From Rhodopseudomonas_A palustris_F (GTDB lineage Bacteria; Pseudomonadota; Alphaproteobacteria; Rhizobiales; Xanthobacteraceae): a stretch of DNA of 64,000 nucleotides. Position 1 is the first letter of the stretch, and each line of letters starts with the position of its first letter. Positions 33,941 through 43,017 of the stretch are shown piece after piece. The stretch spans positions 5,449,845 through 5,513,844 of the forward strand of contig NC_007925.1 in assembly GCF_000013745.1 (NCBI RefSeq). The letters run 5' to 3'. The notes beneath the pieces are model-generated. The model saw only the letters and a list, made by a program, of their open reading frames with translations. It had not been told where the DNA came from and made no database searches. A program made the translations under genes and the position numbers.

Positions 33941-34083
33941 TGTCCCGGACGCGGAGCGGCGCTCTGCGCCGCGCCGTGAGCCGGGACCGTTACGGATGTG
34001 GCGGTGGATTAGATGTCGCGCTTCGCTTGGAACGGCCCCGGCTCGTCACGCAACGCTGACGCGTTGCGGGCCGTCCGGGGCAC
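33941..34083. repeat. Dispersed palindromic repeat, family A, copy 2
   Basis: Ends GTGTCCCGGACGCGG and GTCCGGGGCAC are inverted; inner GAGCCGGGACCGT and ACGGCCCCGGCTC-like arms pair as well. It sits between apaG and hslO, which converge. No ORF with coding character is seen in 33682-34130. Confidence 0.8.
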
Positions 34084-34130
34084 GAACTATCCCAGAGGGT
34101 GAAGCCGAGGTCCACTTCGCGACGGAGCTG

Positions 34131-35129
34131 CTACTCCACCCCGGCTTCCGCAGGCGTGAATTCGTACACCGATGAGCAGAACTCGCAGGTCACCACCACC
34201 TTGCCGTCCTTGACCATCTCGGCGCGATCCTTGGCTTCGAAGTTCGACAGCATCGCCGACACCGCCTCGCGCGAACACGAGCATTTCGCCCGCAGCGCAA
34301 GCGGCGCGAACACCCGCACGCCGCGCTCGTGAAACAGCCGATACAACAGCCGCTCGCCGCTCAGATCCGGATCGATCAGTTCGATGTCCTCGACGGTGCC
34401 GATCAGCGACTGGCCCTCGACCCAGGCGTCGTCCTCCGGCACTTCGTTCATCGCGGCGCCCTCCGGCGCGTCGCCGGGATGCAGGTCGCGCTGCGCCCGC
34501 GCCGCGGCCTTAGGGAGAAACTGCAGCAGCATGCCGCCGGCCCGCCAGCGATGCTTCGGGCCGTCGCCGCCGCGCCATTCCTCGCCGACCGCGAGCCGCA
34601 CCTTGGTGGGGATCTGCTCGGAGCGCAGGAAATATTCGTGCGCGGCGTCTTCCAGGTCGCCGCCGTCCAGCGCCACCAGGCCCTGATAGCGCTTCATGTC
34701 GGCGCCCTGGTCGATGGTCATGGCGAGATGGCCGCGCCCGAGCAGCGCCGCGGAATCCTGACCCTCGGCGAGCCGCGCCTTGTCGAACCGCGCATAGGCG
34801 CGGATGCGGTCCGGCGACTGGAAATCCACGATCAGGAACGACACCGGGCCGTCGGTCTGGGTCTGCAGGATGAAGCGGCCGTCGAATTTCAGCTGCGAGC
34901 CGAGCAGCGTGGCGAGCACGATGGCTTCGCCGAGCAGCTTGCCGACCGGGGTCGGATAATCGTGCTTGGTGAGGATGTCGTCGAGCGCCGGGCCAAGCCT
35001 GGTCAGCCGGCCGCGCAGATCGAGCGAGCCGACTTCGAACGGCAGCACCTCGTCATCGACGGGAACCGGAGACGGCGCGCGCTCGAGCGGCGCTGTTTGA
35101 ATTTTCGGATCGGGGGATTGTTCGGTCAT
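34131..35129 (-). CDS. hslO: Redox-regulated chaperone Hsp33
   Basis: A 332-residue holdase chaperone activated by oxidation. The core fold shows VGKLLGEAIVLATLLGSQLKF (62-82) and the C-terminal zinc switch CxC (CSCS) and CxxC (CEFC), spaced about 27 residues apart. These Cys release zinc and form disulfides under peroxide plus heat. The ribosome site is weak. It is downstream of argDF on the same strand but separated by 248 bases containing a repeat. Confidence 0.92.
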   Translation of the reverse strand: MTEQSPDPKIQTAPLERAPSPVPVDDEVLPFEVGSLDLRGRLTRLGPALDDILTKHDYPTPVGKLLGEAIVLATLLGSQLKFDGRFILQTQTDGPVSFLIVDFQSPDRIRAYARFDKARLAEGQDSAALLGRGHLAMTIDQGADMKRYQGLVALDGGDLEDAAHEYFLRSEQIPTKVRLAVGEEWRGGDGPKHRWRAGGMLLQFLPKAAARAQRDLHPGDAPEGAAMNEVPEDDAWVEGQSLIGTVEDIELIDPDLSGERLLYRLFHERGVRVFAPLALRAKCSCSREAVSAMLSNFEAKDRAEMVKDGKVVVTCEFCSSVYEFTPAEAGVE

Positions 35130-35161
35130 GGCGCTCTATCTGGGGTCAGCGGGTTGCGATG

Positions 35162-35178
35162 AAAACCCCGGAGCGGGG
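35162..35178 (-). terminator. Weak terminator-like hairpin between argF and hslO
   Basis: On the minus strand CCCCG-ctc-CGGGG is followed by TTTTC. The stem is only 5 bp, so efficiency is doubtful; it lies about 200 bases after the argF stop, beyond a family A repeat. Confidence 0.35.
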
Positions 35179-35209
35179 AAAAGGTGAAGGCAGGGCATTC
35201 GCGGCAATC

Positions 35210-35359
35210 GTGTCCCGGACGCGGAGCGGCGCATCTGCGCCGCGCCGCGAGCCGGGACCGTTACGGATGTTGCGCTGGAGCGCCGCGCCTGGCGATGTCG
35301 CGCTTGGAACGGCCCCGGCTCGCCCCGCAACGCTGACGCGGTGCGCTGCGTCCGGGCAC
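35210..35359. repeat. Dispersed palindromic repeat, family A, copy 3
   Basis: It is nearly the same as the copy at 33941-34083 over its whole length: GTGTCCCGGACGCGGAGCGG at one end, GCGTCCGGGCAC at the other, and shared TTACGGATGT and GGAACGGCCCCGGCTCG inner blocks. It lies just after argF. Confidence 0.82.
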
Positions 35360-35377
35360 GCTGAATTCAGCGCCGCC

Positions 35378-36306
<929 letters not shown>

Positions 36307-36310
<4 letters not shown>

Positions 36311-37524
36311 CGTCCGGCCTCCCGCTGCAACGCAGGCGCCGCCGACAGCGCGACGCAGGCGCGCTCGATCCGCTCCACCGCGTCGTCGATTTCGGCCTCC
36401 GAGACGATCAACGGCGGCAACAGCCGCACCACATTGTCGCCGGCACCAACCGTGAGCAGCTTCTGCTCGCGCAACGCCGCCACCAGATCGGTCGACGGCA
36501 CCACCGCCTTCAACCCGATCAGCAGGCCTTCGCCGCGCACTTCGCTCAGCACCTCGGGATAGCGATCGACCACCGAGGCGAGCTTCTGCCGCGCCAATAG
36601 CGCGATCTGCTGCACCCGCTCGAAGAAGCCGGGCTTCAGCATGATGTCGAGCACCGCATTGCCGGCGGCGACGGCCAGCGGATTGCCGCCGAAGGTCGAG
36701 CCGTGCGAACCGGGCGTCATGCCGGCGGCGGCGTCCGCGGTGGCAAGGCAGGCGCCGATCGGAAAGCCGCCGCCCAGCGCCTTGGCCAGCGACATCACGT
36801 CCGGCGTCACGCCGAACCGCTGGTGCGCGAACAAGATTCCGGTGCGGCCCATGCCGGTCTGCACTTCGTCAAAAATCAGCAGCAGGCCTCGCTCGTCGCA
36901 TAATTCGCGCAATGCCCGGAAGAATGCCGGCGGCGGCGAGCGCACGCCGCCTTCGCCTTGCAACGGTTCGATCAGAATGCCGGCGGTGCCGGGACCGATC
37001 GCGGCCTTCACCGCCGCGATATCGCCGAGCGGCACCTGGTCGAAGCCGTCCATCGGCGGGCCGAAGCCGTCGAGATATTTCGCCGATCCGGTCGCCGCCA
37101 GCGTCGCCAGGGTGCGGCCGTGAAACGCGCCTTCGAAAGTGATGATGCGGTAACGCTCGGGATGACCTTTGGCCGCGTGGTGCTTGCGGGTGATCTTGAT
37201 CGCGCATTCCATCGCCTCGGCGCCGGAATTGGCGAAGAACACCAAGTCCGCGAAGCTCTGCTCGCACAGCCGCGCCGCCAAGCGCTCGCCGTCCGGGCTC
37301 TTGAACAAATTCGACATGTGCCAGAGCTGCGTCGCCTGCTCCTGCAGCGCCGCCACCAGATGCGGATGGCAATGGCCGAGCGCATTCACCGCAATGCCGC
37401 TGGTGAAATCCAGATAGCGCTCTCCGGTGGTCGAGATCAGCCAAACCCCTTCACCGCGCGCGAAGGCGAGATCCGCCCTGGCAAATACCGGCAAAAGATG
37501 GGAGGTCGCAGCGCTCTTCGACAT
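36307..37524 (-). CDS. argD: Acetylornithine aminotransferase
   Basis: A 405-residue class III PLP aminotransferase converting N-acetylglutamate semialdehyde to N-acetylornithine (and often succinyldiaminopimelate). The PLP lysine is Lys248 in SLAKALGGGFPIG; FFANSGAEAMECAIK (96-110) and IFDEVQTGMGRTG (217-229) bind cofactor. First gene of the argD-argF operon, with a strong promoter and a 5'-terminal hairpin upstream. A longer in-frame extension upstream of 37524 is not conserved in style and crosses the promoter. Confidence 0.95.
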
Positions 37525-37601
37525 GGCTGATCCGATCGGAAGTTGGGGTGCGGCTCGATCGGCGGCATCGCGCGATCGGGCTGAGGGACCCCGGAAACGA
37601 A

Positions 37602-37627
37602 ACGTGCCGCCTTTCCAGGCGGCACGT
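37602..37627 (-). promoter_or_regulatory. Perfect 10-bp hairpin at the 5' end of the argDF transcript
   Basis: ACGTGCCGCC and GGCGGCACGT enclose a 6-base loop. On the minus strand the stem is followed by TTCGTTTCC. Given the promoter at 37634-37661, the hairpin would form at the very start of the mRNA. It could stabilise the transcript or act as a weak attenuator. Confidence 0.55.
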
Positions 37628-37633
37628 GGCATT

Positions 37634-37661
37634 ATTCTATGTGCGCTGCGATGACTGTCAA
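37634..37661 (-). promoter_or_regulatory. Sigma-70 promoter of argDF
   Basis: TTGACA (37656-37661) and TAGAAT (37634-37639) on the minus strand are separated by 16 bases; the -35 is perfect and the -10 matches at five of six. The predicted start is about 100 bases upstream of argD. Confidence 0.7.
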
Positions 37662-37717
37662 CCGGTGTGTGCGGCAGAGTTCCCGCAATCGCGACCGATT
37701 GACACCGCGGCACCGCC

Positions 37718-37960
37718 GAGTCACCACAAAAATAGGCCGATACGTGCAATCCTAGTAGTTAGAAGGTGTGGACGCACCTGCCCTGACTCTTGCGCGAGAG
37801 TCACGGCATATTGTAGCCTTTGACCTGTCGGGTACGACATCTCGTGCACGGTTTGTGATCCACTCGAGTCCTCGGTACTGCGTAACGCCCGCGCGCGCTT
37901 GCTGCGTGCGGCGAGGGCTAAGGGATTCTGCCGGCAGGGGATTTTGCAGACGTTTGAGTC
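37718..37960. promoter_or_regulatory. Cluster of six GANTC (CcrM) sites upstream of gcrA
   Basis: GANTC occurs at 37718, 37785, 37798, 37866, 37924 and 37956, six sites in 243 bases, where fewer than one would be expected at this GC content. The pair at 37785 and 37798 is in inverted array. CcrM methylates this sequence late in the cell cycle and GcrA itself binds methylated GANTC promoters, so autoregulation is plausible. Confidence 0.6.
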
Positions 37961-38006
37961 GCAGCGCTGCCCTGGAACGGCGGCCGCGACACGAAGGGAT
38001 AGAGCG

Positions 38007-38516
38007 ATGACGGTATTGACCTGGACCGACGATCGCGTCGAACAATTGAAGAAGCTCTGGGAAGGCGGGCTGTCAGCCAGCCAGATCGCCGCAGAGCTCG
38101 GCAATGTGACGCGCAACGCGGTGATTGGCAAAGTCCACAGGCTCGGCCTGTCGGGACGCGCCAAGAGCCCGACGTCGGCGGCGCCGCGCCCGCGCAAGGC
38201 GCGTCCGGCCCAGCACATGATGCGGGTGACGCGCCCGGTGTCGCGCGGCAACACCGCGCTGGCGCATGTGTTCGAAGTCGAGGCCGAGCCGGATCCGGTG
38301 ACGCACGACAACGTGGTGCCGATGAGCCAGCGGCTGAGCCTGCTGGAACTCAACGAGGCGACCTGCCACTGGCCGATCGGCGATCCCAGCAATCCGGAAT
38401 TCTTCTTCTGCGGCGGCAAGGCGCTGGGCGGCCTGCCGTATTGCGCGCACCACTCGCGCATCGCCTACCAGCCGGCCGGCGATCGCCGCCGCCAGCAAGC
38501 CAAGCCGACGCGGTAG
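38007..38516 (+). CDS. gcrA: Cell cycle regulator GcrA
   Basis: A 169-residue alphaproteobacterial master regulator that binds sigma-70 holoenzyme and GANTC-methylated promoters. The N-terminal DNA-binding part MTVLTWTDDRVEQLKKLW and ELGNVTRNAVIGKVHRLGLSG (35-55) is conserved, as is the C-terminal sigma-interacting part with CHWPIGDP and FCGGKALGGLPYCAHHSRIAY. AAGGGA precedes the ATG. An in-frame extension to 37899 is not used. GANTC sites crowd its promoter. Confidence 0.95.
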   Translation: MTVLTWTDDRVEQLKKLWEGGLSASQIAAELGNVTRNAVIGKVHRLGLSGRAKSPTSAAPRPRKARPAQHMMRVTRPVSRGNTALAHVFEVEAEPDPVTHDNVVPMSQRLSLLELNEATCHWPIGDPSNPEFFFCGGKALGGLPYCAHHSRIAYQPAGDRRRQQAKPTR

Positions 38517-38615
38517 GAGAGCGAATAGCGAGTGGCGAATAGAGGGCGCTTCGGTCGCCGAACCGCCCTCTCACTTCTTCCTTTTGACTATTCGCTACTC
38601 GCTATTCGCCCTCTC
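38517..38615. repeat. Long imperfect inverted repeat with inner hairpin between gcrA and phoB
   Basis: Left arm 38517-38542 (heptamer-like CGAATAGCGAGTGGCGAATAG) and right arm 38588-38615 are inverted copies with few mismatches. Inside, GAGGGCG/CGCCCTC plus TTCGG/CCGAA around TCG form a strong hairpin at 38542-38570, followed by a T-rich stretch on the plus strand. It probably terminates both converging transcripts. Confidence 0.7.
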
Positions 38616-38620
38616 CTCGA

Positions 38621-39325
38621 TCACTCCGCCTTGGCGGCGAAGCGATCGTCGAGCGCGTAGCCGGCGCCGCGCACGGTGCGGATCGGATCCTGCTCGCGGC
38701 CGGGATTGAGCAATTTGCGCAAGCGGCCGATATGCACGTCGACGGTACGCTCGTCGATGTAGATGTCGCGGCCCCAGACGCTATCGAGCAATTGTTCGCG
38801 GCTGAACACCCGGCCGGGATGCTCGAGAAAGAACTCCAGCAGCCGATATTCGGTCGGCCCCAAATCGATCGGCCGTCCGGAGCGCGCGACGCGGCGCTTG
38901 TCGCGGTCGAGCTCGATGTCGCCATAGGCCAGCACGGTGGCGAGGCGCTCGGGACTGGCGCGGCGCAACAGGCCCTTCACACGGGCCAACAACTCCGGCA
39001 CTGAGAACGGCTTGACGATGTAGTCGTCGGCGCCGGTGGCGAGCCCGCGCACCCGCTCGCTTTCCTCGCCGCGCGCGGTCAGCATGATGATCGGCAGTTG
39101 CTTGGTTTCCGGCCGCGCCCGCAAACGCCGGCACAATTCGATGCCCGACAGCCCGGGCAGCATCCAATCCAGCACCACCAGATCCGGAATCCGTTCTTTC
39201 AGCCTGGTGTCGGCGTCGTCGCCGCGGGCTACGGTTTCGACGTCATAACCTTCGGCGTCGAGGTTGTAGCGCAGCAACGTCGTCAGCGCTTCCTCGTCTT
39301 CAACTACCAGAATGCGCGCACTCAT
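38621..39325 (-). CDS. phoB: Phosphate regulon response regulator PhoB
   Basis: A 234-residue OmpR-family regulator that activates Pho boxes at low phosphate. Receiver acceptor Asp53 in LVVLDWMLPG; C-terminal winged helix with DSVWGRDIYIDERTVDVHIGRLRK, the PhoB recognition-helix block. Last gene of phoR/pst-phoU-phoB; 11 bases separate it from phoU. Confidence 0.95.
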   Translation of the reverse strand: MSARILVVEDEEALTTLLRYNLDAEGYDVETVARGDDADTRLKERIPDLVVLDWMLPGLSGIELCRRLRARPETKQLPIIMLTARGEESERVRGLATGADDYIVKPFSVPELLARVKGLLRRASPERLATVLAYGDIELDRDKRRVARSGRPIDLGPTEYRLLEFFLEHPGRVFSREQLLDSVWGRDIYIDERTVDVHIGRLRKLLNPGREQDPIRTVRGAGYALDDRFAAKAE

Positions 39326-39336
39326 CTATCGGTCTC

Positions 39337-40056
39337 TCATGTGTTGCCGGGGGCGGCGTCGGCGAAATTGGTCATGTCGCCCTTCGGCCGCTTGTCGAGA
39401 ATCTGCTGGCCTTCGATCATGTAGAACACGGTCTCGGCGATGTTGGTGGCGTGGTCGCCGATCCGCTCGATGTTCTTGGCGCAGAACATCAGATGAATGC
39501 AGAAGCTTATGTTGCGCGGGTCTTCCATCATATAGGTCAACAGTTCGCGGAACAGCGAGGTGCAGATCGCGTCGACCTCCTCGTCGCCGTTCCACACCAC
39601 CATCGCAGCCGGCAGGTCGTGCGCCGCATAGGCGTCGAGCACCGCCTTGACCTGCGACTGCACCAGGTCGGTCATGTGTTCGAGGCCGCGGATCAGTTTC
39701 AGCGGGTGGAAGTCGTTGTCGAGCGCGTTGACGCGCTTGCCGATGTTCTTGGCGAGGTCGCCGATCCGCTCCAGATCGGTGGCGACGCGCAACGCGCCGA
39801 CGATCTCGCGCAGATCGACCGCCATCGGCTGGCGCCGGGCGATGGTCAGCACCGCGCGCTCCTCGATCACCCGCTGCAACTGGTCGATCTCGGCATCGGC
39901 CGCGACCACACGGCTGCCGAGTGCGACATCGCGGCGGGTCAGGGCGTCGACCGAATCCACGATCTGGCGCTCGGCGAGGCCGCCCATCTCGGCGACCAGA
40001 CGCGTCAGTTCCTGCAGGTCGCTGTCGAAAGCCTTGGTGGTGTGTTCGAAAGCCAT
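39337..40056 (-). CDS. phoU: Phosphate signalling protein PhoU
   Basis: A 239-residue protein of two three-helix bundles that couples PstSCAB to PhoR and keeps the regulon off at high phosphate. Conserved metal-site blocks ATDLERIGDLAKNI (about 92-105) and KNIERIGDHATNIAE near 193-207 are both intact. It sits 16 bases after pstB. Confidence 0.95.
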   Translation of the reverse strand: MAFEHTTKAFDSDLQELTRLVAEMGGLAERQIVDSVDALTRRDVALGSRVVAADAEIDQLQRVIEERAVLTIARRQPMAVDLREIVGALRVATDLERIGDLAKNIGKRVNALDNDFHPLKLIRGLEHMTDLVQSQVKAVLDAYAAHDLPAAMVVWNGDEEVDAICTSLFRELLTYMMEDPRNISFCIHLMFCAKNIERIGDHATNIAETVFYMIEGQQILDKRPKGDMTNFADAAPGNT

Positions 40057-40072
40057 GATGGTTCTTTCTGCC

Positions 40073-40900
40073 TCAGCCGAAGCGGCCGGTGATGTAGTCC
40101 TGGGTCCGGCGATCGGTCGGCGAGGTGAAGATCTTGTTGGTTTCGCCGAATTCGATCAACTCGCCGAGATACATGAAGGCCGTGGAGTCCGACACCCGCG
40201 CCGCCTGCTGCATGTTATGGGTGACGATGGCGATGGTGTAGTCTTCCTTCAATTCGTCGATCAGTTCTTCGATCTTGGCGGTGGAAATCGGGTCCAGCGC
40301 CGAGCACGGTTCGTCGAACAGGATCACTTCCGGCCGCACCGCGATAGTTCGGGCGATGCACAGCCGCTGCTGCTGGCCGCCGGACAGGCTGAGGCCGGAA
40401 GCGCCGAGCTGGTCCTTGACCTCGTTCCACAACGCGCCGCCGCGCAGCGCGCGCTCCACCCGGTTGTCCATCTCCGACTTGGAGATCTTCTCGTACAGCC
40501 GCACGCCGAAGGCGATGTTCTCGTAGATCGTCATCGGAAACGGCGTCGGCTTCTGAAACACCATGCCGACCCGCGCCCGCAACAGGTTGAGATCGAGCTT
40601 GGCGTCGAGCACGTTCTGGCTGTCGAGCATCACCTGGCCGGTGGCGCGCTGGCCGGGATACAGATCGTACATCCGGTTGAACACCCGCAGCAGCGTCGAC
40701 TTGCCGCAGCCCGACGGCCCGATGAAGGCGGTGACGCGGTTGGCGATCAGGTTGAGGTTGATGGCCTTCAGCGCGTGGTTGTCGCCGTAGTAGAAGTTGA
40801 GGTCGCGGACGCTGACCTTGGCGCGCTCGACTTGGCCGCCGACCACGGAGGGCGGCGCGCCGGCGTCGGGAACGCTGGTGGTAATCGAAATCTCGGTCAT
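40073..40900 (-). CDS. pstB: Phosphate ABC transporter ATP-binding protein PstB
   Basis: A 275-residue ABC ATPase. Walker A GPSGCGKST (61-69), signature LSGGQQQRL and Walker B VILFDEP with CSALDP D-loop are complete. The ATG overlaps the pstA stop by four bases. The longer frame open toward 42.7 kb is antiparallel-free shadow of pstA/pstC and is not used. Confidence 0.95.
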   Translation of the reverse strand: MTEISITTSVPDAGAPPSVVGGQVERAKVSVRDLNFYYGDNHALKAINLNLIANRVTAFIGPSGCGKSTLLRVFNRMYDLYPGQRATGQVMLDSQNVLDAKLDLNLLRARVGMVFQKPTPFPMTIYENIAFGVRLYEKISKSEMDNRVERALRGGALWNEVKDQLGASGLSLSGGQQQRLCIARTIAVRPEVILFDEPCSALDPISTAKIEELIDELKEDYTIAIVTHNMQQAARVSDSTAFMYLGELIEFGETNKIFTSPTDRRTQDYITGRFG

Positions 40901-41799
40901 TTCGTCGTCCTCTCGGCGCCGAGGATACGCGCGCCAATGTTCAGGGCCAGAACGGTCAAGGTGATGATCAAAGCCCCGCTCCAGGCGAGCTGCTTCCAGT
41001 ACTCGTAGGGGCTTTGCACGAAGTTGTTGATGGTCACCGGCAGGTTGGCCATGGTCTTGGTGAGATCCAGGCTGAAGAACTGGTTGCTCAGCGCGGTGAA
41101 CAGCAAAGGCGCGGTCTCGCCGGCGACCCGCGCGGTGGCGAGCAGCACGCCGGTGATCAGCCCGGCGCGGGCGGCGCGGTAGGCGATCCGCTTGATCACC
41201 AATGAGCGCGGCAGGCCGAGCGCGGAGGCCGCCTCGCGCAGCGAACTCGGCACCAGCAGCAGCATGTCCTCGGTGGTGCGCACCACCACCGGGATCACGA
41301 TCACTGCCAGCGCCAGACTGCCCGCGAAGGCCGAGAAGCCGCCCATCGGCACCACCACGGCGCCGTAGATGAACAGCCCGATGATGATCGAGGGCGCCGA
41401 CAACAGGATATCGTTGATGAAGCGGATCACCGAGGTGAGTTTGTCGTGCTTGCCGTATTCGGCGAGGTAGGTGCCGGCGAACAGCCCGAGCGGCGCGCCG
41501 ATCCCGACCCCGATCATCGTCATGATGATCGAGCCGACGATGGCGTTGAGCAGGCCGCCGTCGGTGGAGCCGGGCGGCGGGGTGTTCTGGGTGAACACCT
41601 GATAGTTGATGCCGGCAAGGCCGTTGTAGAACAGCGTAAACAAGATCATCGCCAGCCAGGTGACGCCGAACAGCGTGGCGGCCAGGCACAGCGCCTTGAC
41701 GGTGAAGTCGGCGCGTCGGCGGGATTTGTAGATCGGGCTCAGCGCATCGCCTTGGGCGCCGTGGGCGGGTCCGAGAACCGGGGGGCGTTTGGTGGCCAT
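40897..41799 (-). CDS. pstA: Phosphate ABC transporter permease PstA
   Basis: A 300-residue inner-membrane permease with six helices. The EAA-type loop LREAASALGLPRSLVIKRI (about 186-204) contacts PstB, and DGGLLNAIVGSIIMTM opens the permease domain. Three bases separate it from pstC and it overlaps pstB. Confidence 0.94.
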   Translation of the reverse strand: MATKRPPVLGPAHGAQGDALSPIYKSRRRADFTVKALCLAATLFGVTWLAMILFTLFYNGLAGINYQVFTQNTPPPGSTDGGLLNAIVGSIIMTMIGVGIGAPLGLFAGTYLAEYGKHDKLTSVIRFINDILLSAPSIIIGLFIYGAVVVPMGGFSAFAGSLALAVIVIPVVVRTTEDMLLLVPSSLREAASALGLPRSLVIKRIAYRAARAGLITGVLLATARVAGETAPLLFTALSNQFFSLDLTKTMANLPVTINNFVQSPYEYWKQLAWSGALIITLTVLALNIGARILGAERTTK

Positions 41800-41802
41800 G
41801 GC

Positions 41803-42804
41803 TTAGTTCCCCGCCTTGCGTTCGAGCCGCATCAACATCAGCCGCGCCGCCGACAAAACCAGGAAGGTCAGCACGAACAGCAACAGGCCGAGCAGGATCA
41901 GGCCGGACTGATGCAGCCCGTCGCTTTCGGCGAATTCGGAGGCGATCGCCGCCGAGATCGTGGTGCCCGGCGAGAACACCGACCCGGTGATGCGGAAGGC
42001 GTTGCCGATGATGAAGGTCACCGCCATGGTTTCGCCGAGCGCGCGACCGAGCGCCAGCATGATGCCGCCGATCACGCCGACCCTGGTGTAGGGGATCACC
42101 ACCTTGCGCACCACTTCCCAGGTGGTGCAGCCGATGCCGTAGGCGGCTTCCTTCAACACCGGCGGCACGGTCTTGAACACGTCGACCGAAATCGCGGTGA
42201 TGAACGGCAGCACCATGATGGCGAGGATCAATGCTGCGTTGAACAGGCTGAGATAGGACGGCGGGCCGGCGAAGATCGATCCCAAGACCGGGACGCCCTC
42301 GAACGCCCAGATCAGGAACGGCTGCAGATGATTGGCCATGAACGGGCCGAGTACGAAGAAGCCCCACATGCCGTAGATGATCGAGGGAATTCCGGCGAGC
42401 AGTTCGACCGCGAGGCCGATCGGCCGGCGCGCCCATTGCGGGCACAGTTCGGTGAGAAAGATCGCGATGCCGATGCCGACCGGGATCGCGATCACCATCG
42501 CGATCACCGAGGTCACCAGCGTGCCGTAGATCGGTCCGAGCGCGCCGAGGATCGGCGGATCGTTGGCCGGCGCCCAGCGCTGGGTGAACAGGAAGGAGAA
42601 TCCGAATTCGCTGATCGCGGGCCAGGCCCCGGCGATCAGCGAGATGATGATGCCGCCGAGGATCAGCAGCACCGAAATGGCGCACAACCGCGTGGTCCAG
42701 TAGAACGCCACGTCGCCGAGCTTGAACGCGCTCAGCGCCTTGGCGCGGTCATAGGGGCCGGCGGCTGCTTCCATTCCGGTGCTTTGAACGGCCATATCTG
42801 CCAC
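41803..42804 (-). CDS. pstC: Phosphate ABC transporter permease PstC
   Basis: A 333-residue permease with six to seven helices and the EAA loop LKEAAYGIGCTTWEVVRKV (near 195-213). GIPSIIYGMWGFFVLGPF is typical of PstC. GTG at 42804 is chosen as start because AGGGGA lies 5 bases before it; an ATG nine bases later is too far from that site. Confidence 0.94.
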   Translation of the reverse strand: MADMAVQSTGMEAAAGPYDRAKALSAFKLGDVAFYWTTRLCAISVLLILGGIIISLIAGAWPAISEFGFSFLFTQRWAPANDPPILGALGPIYGTLVTSVIAMVIAIPVGIGIAIFLTELCPQWARRPIGLAVELLAGIPSIIYGMWGFFVLGPFMANHLQPFLIWAFEGVPVLGSIFAGPPSYLSLFNAALILAIMVLPFITAISVDVFKTVPPVLKEAAYGIGCTTWEVVRKVVIPYTRVGVIGGIMLALGRALGETMAVTFIIGNAFRITGSVFSPGTTISAAIASEFAESDGLHQSGLILLGLLLFVLTFLVLSAARLMLMRLERKAGN

Positions 42805-42888
42805 GCCAGTCCCCTGTCCAATTGAACGCTACGAAAAGCCCGATGCGCGCTCCAGAGCAAAATCGGCTCGGAACCCATGCGCGCGGGT

Positions 42889-43001
42889 GTTATTCCGGGA
42901 TCCGCCCCTCGGGGCGCAGGCCCGGACTCCATCGGCCGTGATGGGGATGCAGTCCGGGACGCATTCGCCGCCGCTGCCCGCGCCCCGCAATGCCGGGGCG
43001 C
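42889..43001. repeat. Dispersed palindromic repeat, family B-like, between pstS and pstC
   Basis: TTATTCCGGGATCCGC at one end and CAATGCCGGGGCGCGAG at the other, with inner CCCGGACTCCATC and GATGGGGATGCAGTCCGGG arms, form a complex hairpin set within the pst operon. Such intercistronic hairpins often raise the level of upstream pstS mRNA over pstC. Confidence 0.6.
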
Positions 43002-43017
43002 GAGAGCTCGATCGGCC

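Noticed and set aside
40073..42685. An 870-codon frame spanning pstB, pstA and pstC.
   Set aside because: Only the last 275 codons are PstB. The upstream part is an alternative frame of pstA and pstC, which are intact in their own frames.
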